Shown one piece after another: positions 61,968-64,000 of a stretch of 64,000 bases of DNA. The stretch's first letter is position 1; the number at the start of each line of letters is the position of its first letter. The notes beneath the pieces are model-generated. The model searched no databases and was not told where the DNA came from. It saw only the letters and a program-made list of their open reading frames with translations. A program made the translations under genes and the position numbers. The DNA is from Congeria kusceri (lineage: Eukaryota > Mollusca > Bivalvia > Myida > Dreissenidae): positions 72,712,578-72,776,577 of the forward strand of contig CM051029.1 in assembly GCA_027627225.1 (NCBI GenBank), in the 5' to 3' direction.

Positions 61968-62306
61968 CATCAGGTACTGCGTTCACAAAACAAGTTGAGC
62001 CTGATGTTTAGGTTCAAGATGAACTTGAGCCAGATATTCCAGGATCAGGCTCAAACATGCGTTCGCTAAAAATCTGGATCAAATGTTATTATTGTTCAGA
62101 TATATATTATACACGATCGGCATATATTTTCTATTCGATTTGAAGATTTTAATCAAAACGTAACAAACATTCATGTTTATTTCATCTAGAAGAAAAGTTA
62201 TTTCGAAAATTATATATTACTAAGATTTGGCTCATTTGAGCTGTAAGATCGAGATCAGCTAAGATTGATCTTAATCCTGGAATTAATTCTTTGTGAACAT
62301 GGGGCC
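61968..62306. mobile_element. Dispersed non-autonomous element
   Basis: Starts tactgcgttcacaaaacaag-ttgagcc and ends aattaattctttgtgaacat-ggggcc; the ends are partly complementary (gttcacaaa/tttgtgaac). Several gctcaa/ttgagc strings lie inside. Confidence 0.55.
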
Positions 62307-62545
62307 CGAACTACAGATGGCGTTCCTTTTCTTGAGTGATCTAACTGACCTAAACCAGCTGTTGTCTGAAGTTCAAGAGCACTTGGTGATTGCGTTGCTA
62401 CATCAAGTACTAAATGTACTAAACTTGCCTTTAAATGCCTGCGTGAAATGGTTGGATACGTGTGTCTGTATTTGGTTATGGTGTTCAATTTTTAAGTGTT
62501 GGCGTAAACAACGCTATCATTATTTTGTTAATTAGCACTATCATG
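62307..62545. other. Possible degenerate mobile-element coding fragment
   Basis: Open on both strands (80 codons plus, 77 codons minus). Less AT-rich than its surroundings and adjacent to element ends, but no transposase motif is visible. Confidence 0.25.
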
Positions 62546-62555
62546 ATTCTAATGA

Positions 62556-62790
62556 TGATGATTATTATGATTATAATTATTTTATTATTGTTATTATTAT
62601 TATTATTAGTAGTAGTAGTAGTAGTATCATTATTATTAGTATAGTATGAATGATATTATTAATATTTGTATTATTATTATTATTATTTGTATTATTATTA
62701 TTATTTGTTTTATTATGATTTGTATTATTATTATTATGAGTACTATTATCAATATTATTATTATTAGTAGTAGTAGTATTAACTTGACGT
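62556..62790. repeat. Imperfect ATT/AGT microsatellite
   Basis: Mixed att, agt and tgt triplets over about 230 bp, giving open frames of poly-Ile/Val on both strands that are not genes. Confidence 0.95.
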
Positions 62791-63482
62791 ACGATGTCGG
62801 TGCTAATTTGTGTAACGCGACATCGGCGTAAACATGTCGTGACGTTAAGTATACCATACCACAGTTTGCATTATCGTACGTTATTACCTTGATTAACTAT
62901 TTTGAGCGAAAATTGGCAACAAATTTTGATCAAAAATTGGCAACAACGAGCAAGCTATAACATGAACGATTTTTTAATTGTTGTACCATGAAAACACATT
63001 TATAATTATTTTTTACATTTAAATTGAAGACAATACAAATGTACACTCATATGCATATACGGTGGTATGATACAATAGTCATCCGGGAGTCTTGAATTAT
63101 CGAAGTCTTTAAATAAAGATGCATTCAACTTTTTCAATGGACGAAAGAATATCAAGTTGCAGGGACGTCATTACTTTGGAGGTAATGTTTACAATAATTA
63201 GGAAAAGCATTCGGAACCGGAAATAATAATAAGAATAAACAACAAATAACATCACGACATAGAAAATGTATCAACCTCATTTCGCGGAATGTTGGTGTCG
63301 TTTGGTCGAATAACGAGTGGAAGTGAGCATATACAGTGAAAATACTAACGATGTTGGTAACGAGGGACGCGCCATTTTGGACTGTTCCGCAGTCATTGAC
63401 ACGGATGTGTTGATAAGCAGGACAGAGTTATTGGCATGAAATTTCTACTGAATTACAGCGATTACTCAGCCCTTTTATTTAA
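62791..63482. other. AT-rich non-coding DNA
   Basis: tgatcaaaaattggcaacaa is partly duplicated near 62910-62945. No gene. Confidence 0.45.
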
Positions 63483-63757
63483 TACACACATTGTATAGTA
63501 TTATGGTACTTTTTTCACATTATCTATTAAATGGTTTAAATTGTTTAAATTGATTAAAACTCATTAACATTTTTAATATATCAGAAACATATCCATATTA
63601 TTGTGCAACTGTACATACATATACTATCTGTTACATACACACATTGTATAGTATTATGGTACTTTTTTCACATTATCTATTAAATGGTTTAAATTTTTTA
63701 AATTGATTAAAACTTATTATCATTTTTAATATATCAGAAACATATCCATATTAAAGT
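63483..63757. repeat. Direct duplication, period 153 bp
   Basis: acacacattgtatagtatta-tggtacttttttcac through atatatcagaaacatatccatatta occurs at 63485 and again at 63638, nearly identical. Confidence 0.9.
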
Positions 63758-63904
63758 TTTCATTCAATCAATTAATAATGTAACACTAACATTTTCAGAT
63801 TTCACACTATTAATAAACTTCAACACTATAAATAGTTTGCTTCCTCATTTATCAAATAATAAATTACAGTATTCTGAACCAGAAGTATTTATATATTTAC
63901 TATT

Positions 63905-63970
63905 GTAGGCTAGAAGCTTTTTTGTAAGCTTTATCGCTGAAATAAATGTTGTTGTTGTTGTTGTTGTTAT
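63905..63970 (+). mobile_element. SINE/LINE-like 3' tail with (GTT)n
   Basis: aagctttatcgctgaaataa-at followed by seven GTT triplets, a typical retroposon tail; the body upstream is not recognised. Confidence 0.4.
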
Positions 63971-64000
63971 AACGTTATCAATATTCTTAATAGTTGAGAA

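Noticed and set aside
62462..62857. Poly-Ile/Val open frames resembling membrane proteins
   Set aside because: They are ATT/AGT microsatellite translations on both strands.

Overview
The window looks like AT-rich intronic and intergenic DNA of a bivalve mollusc, probably a Dreissena-type mussel. The organism call is an inference from a spliced extracellular-matrix protease gene and from dispersed repeats that I recall from bivalve genomes (a tRNA-derived SINE, palindromic foldback elements, and the 'agcctgtgcagt/ggacgacactt' element). No prokaryotic gene organisation is visible.

The one gene I can support lies on the minus strand between about 47.8 kb and 24.2 kb. I rebuilt it exon by exon from GT..AG boundaries, reading phase and protein motifs. 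It encodes a secreted zinc metalloprotease of the ADAMTS type. Domain order is propeptide, furin-like RGRR site, reprolysin catalytic domain with a complete HExxHxxGxxHD site and Met-turn, disintegrin-like region, one thrombospondin type-1 repeat, Cys-rich domain ending in the family hallmark GCGVCGGDNSTC, spacer, three EGF-like modules and a ShKT domain. Twenty-two exons (42653 down to 24781) join in perfect phase and give about 894 codons. The 5' end is less certain: there is a candidate signal-peptide exon at 47812-47690, and one small propeptide exon whose phase does not fit.

Immediately 3' of the ShKT exon, from 24.29 kb to about 5.2 kb, lies a 19-kb satellite. It is built from an 18-bp core and a 48-bp unit (the core plus a 30-bp insert), with higher-order periods marked by an anchor segment that recurs seven times plus one diverged edge copy. 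On the gene's sense strand every 48-bp unit carries a near-consensus splice donor (GTAAGTAT) and an acceptor-like TACAG bracketing a 23-nt mini-exon-like block. The protease may therefore end in, or splice into, the satellite. This is the most unusual element of the window. Long open frames across the satellite (up to 1115 codons) are best explained by unit lengths divisible by three.

The rest is repeat-rich non-coding DNA: a 32-bp array (0.1-0.3 kb), a diverged 95-bp array (2.36-2.76 kb), a 39-bp minisatellite of about 61 copies (50.87-53.24 kb), several foldback or TIR elements, SINE-like sequences, an element with a 166-bp internal tandem (59.6-60.3 kb) and ATT/GTT microsatellites. From 53.2 to 64 kb I see no convincing gene.
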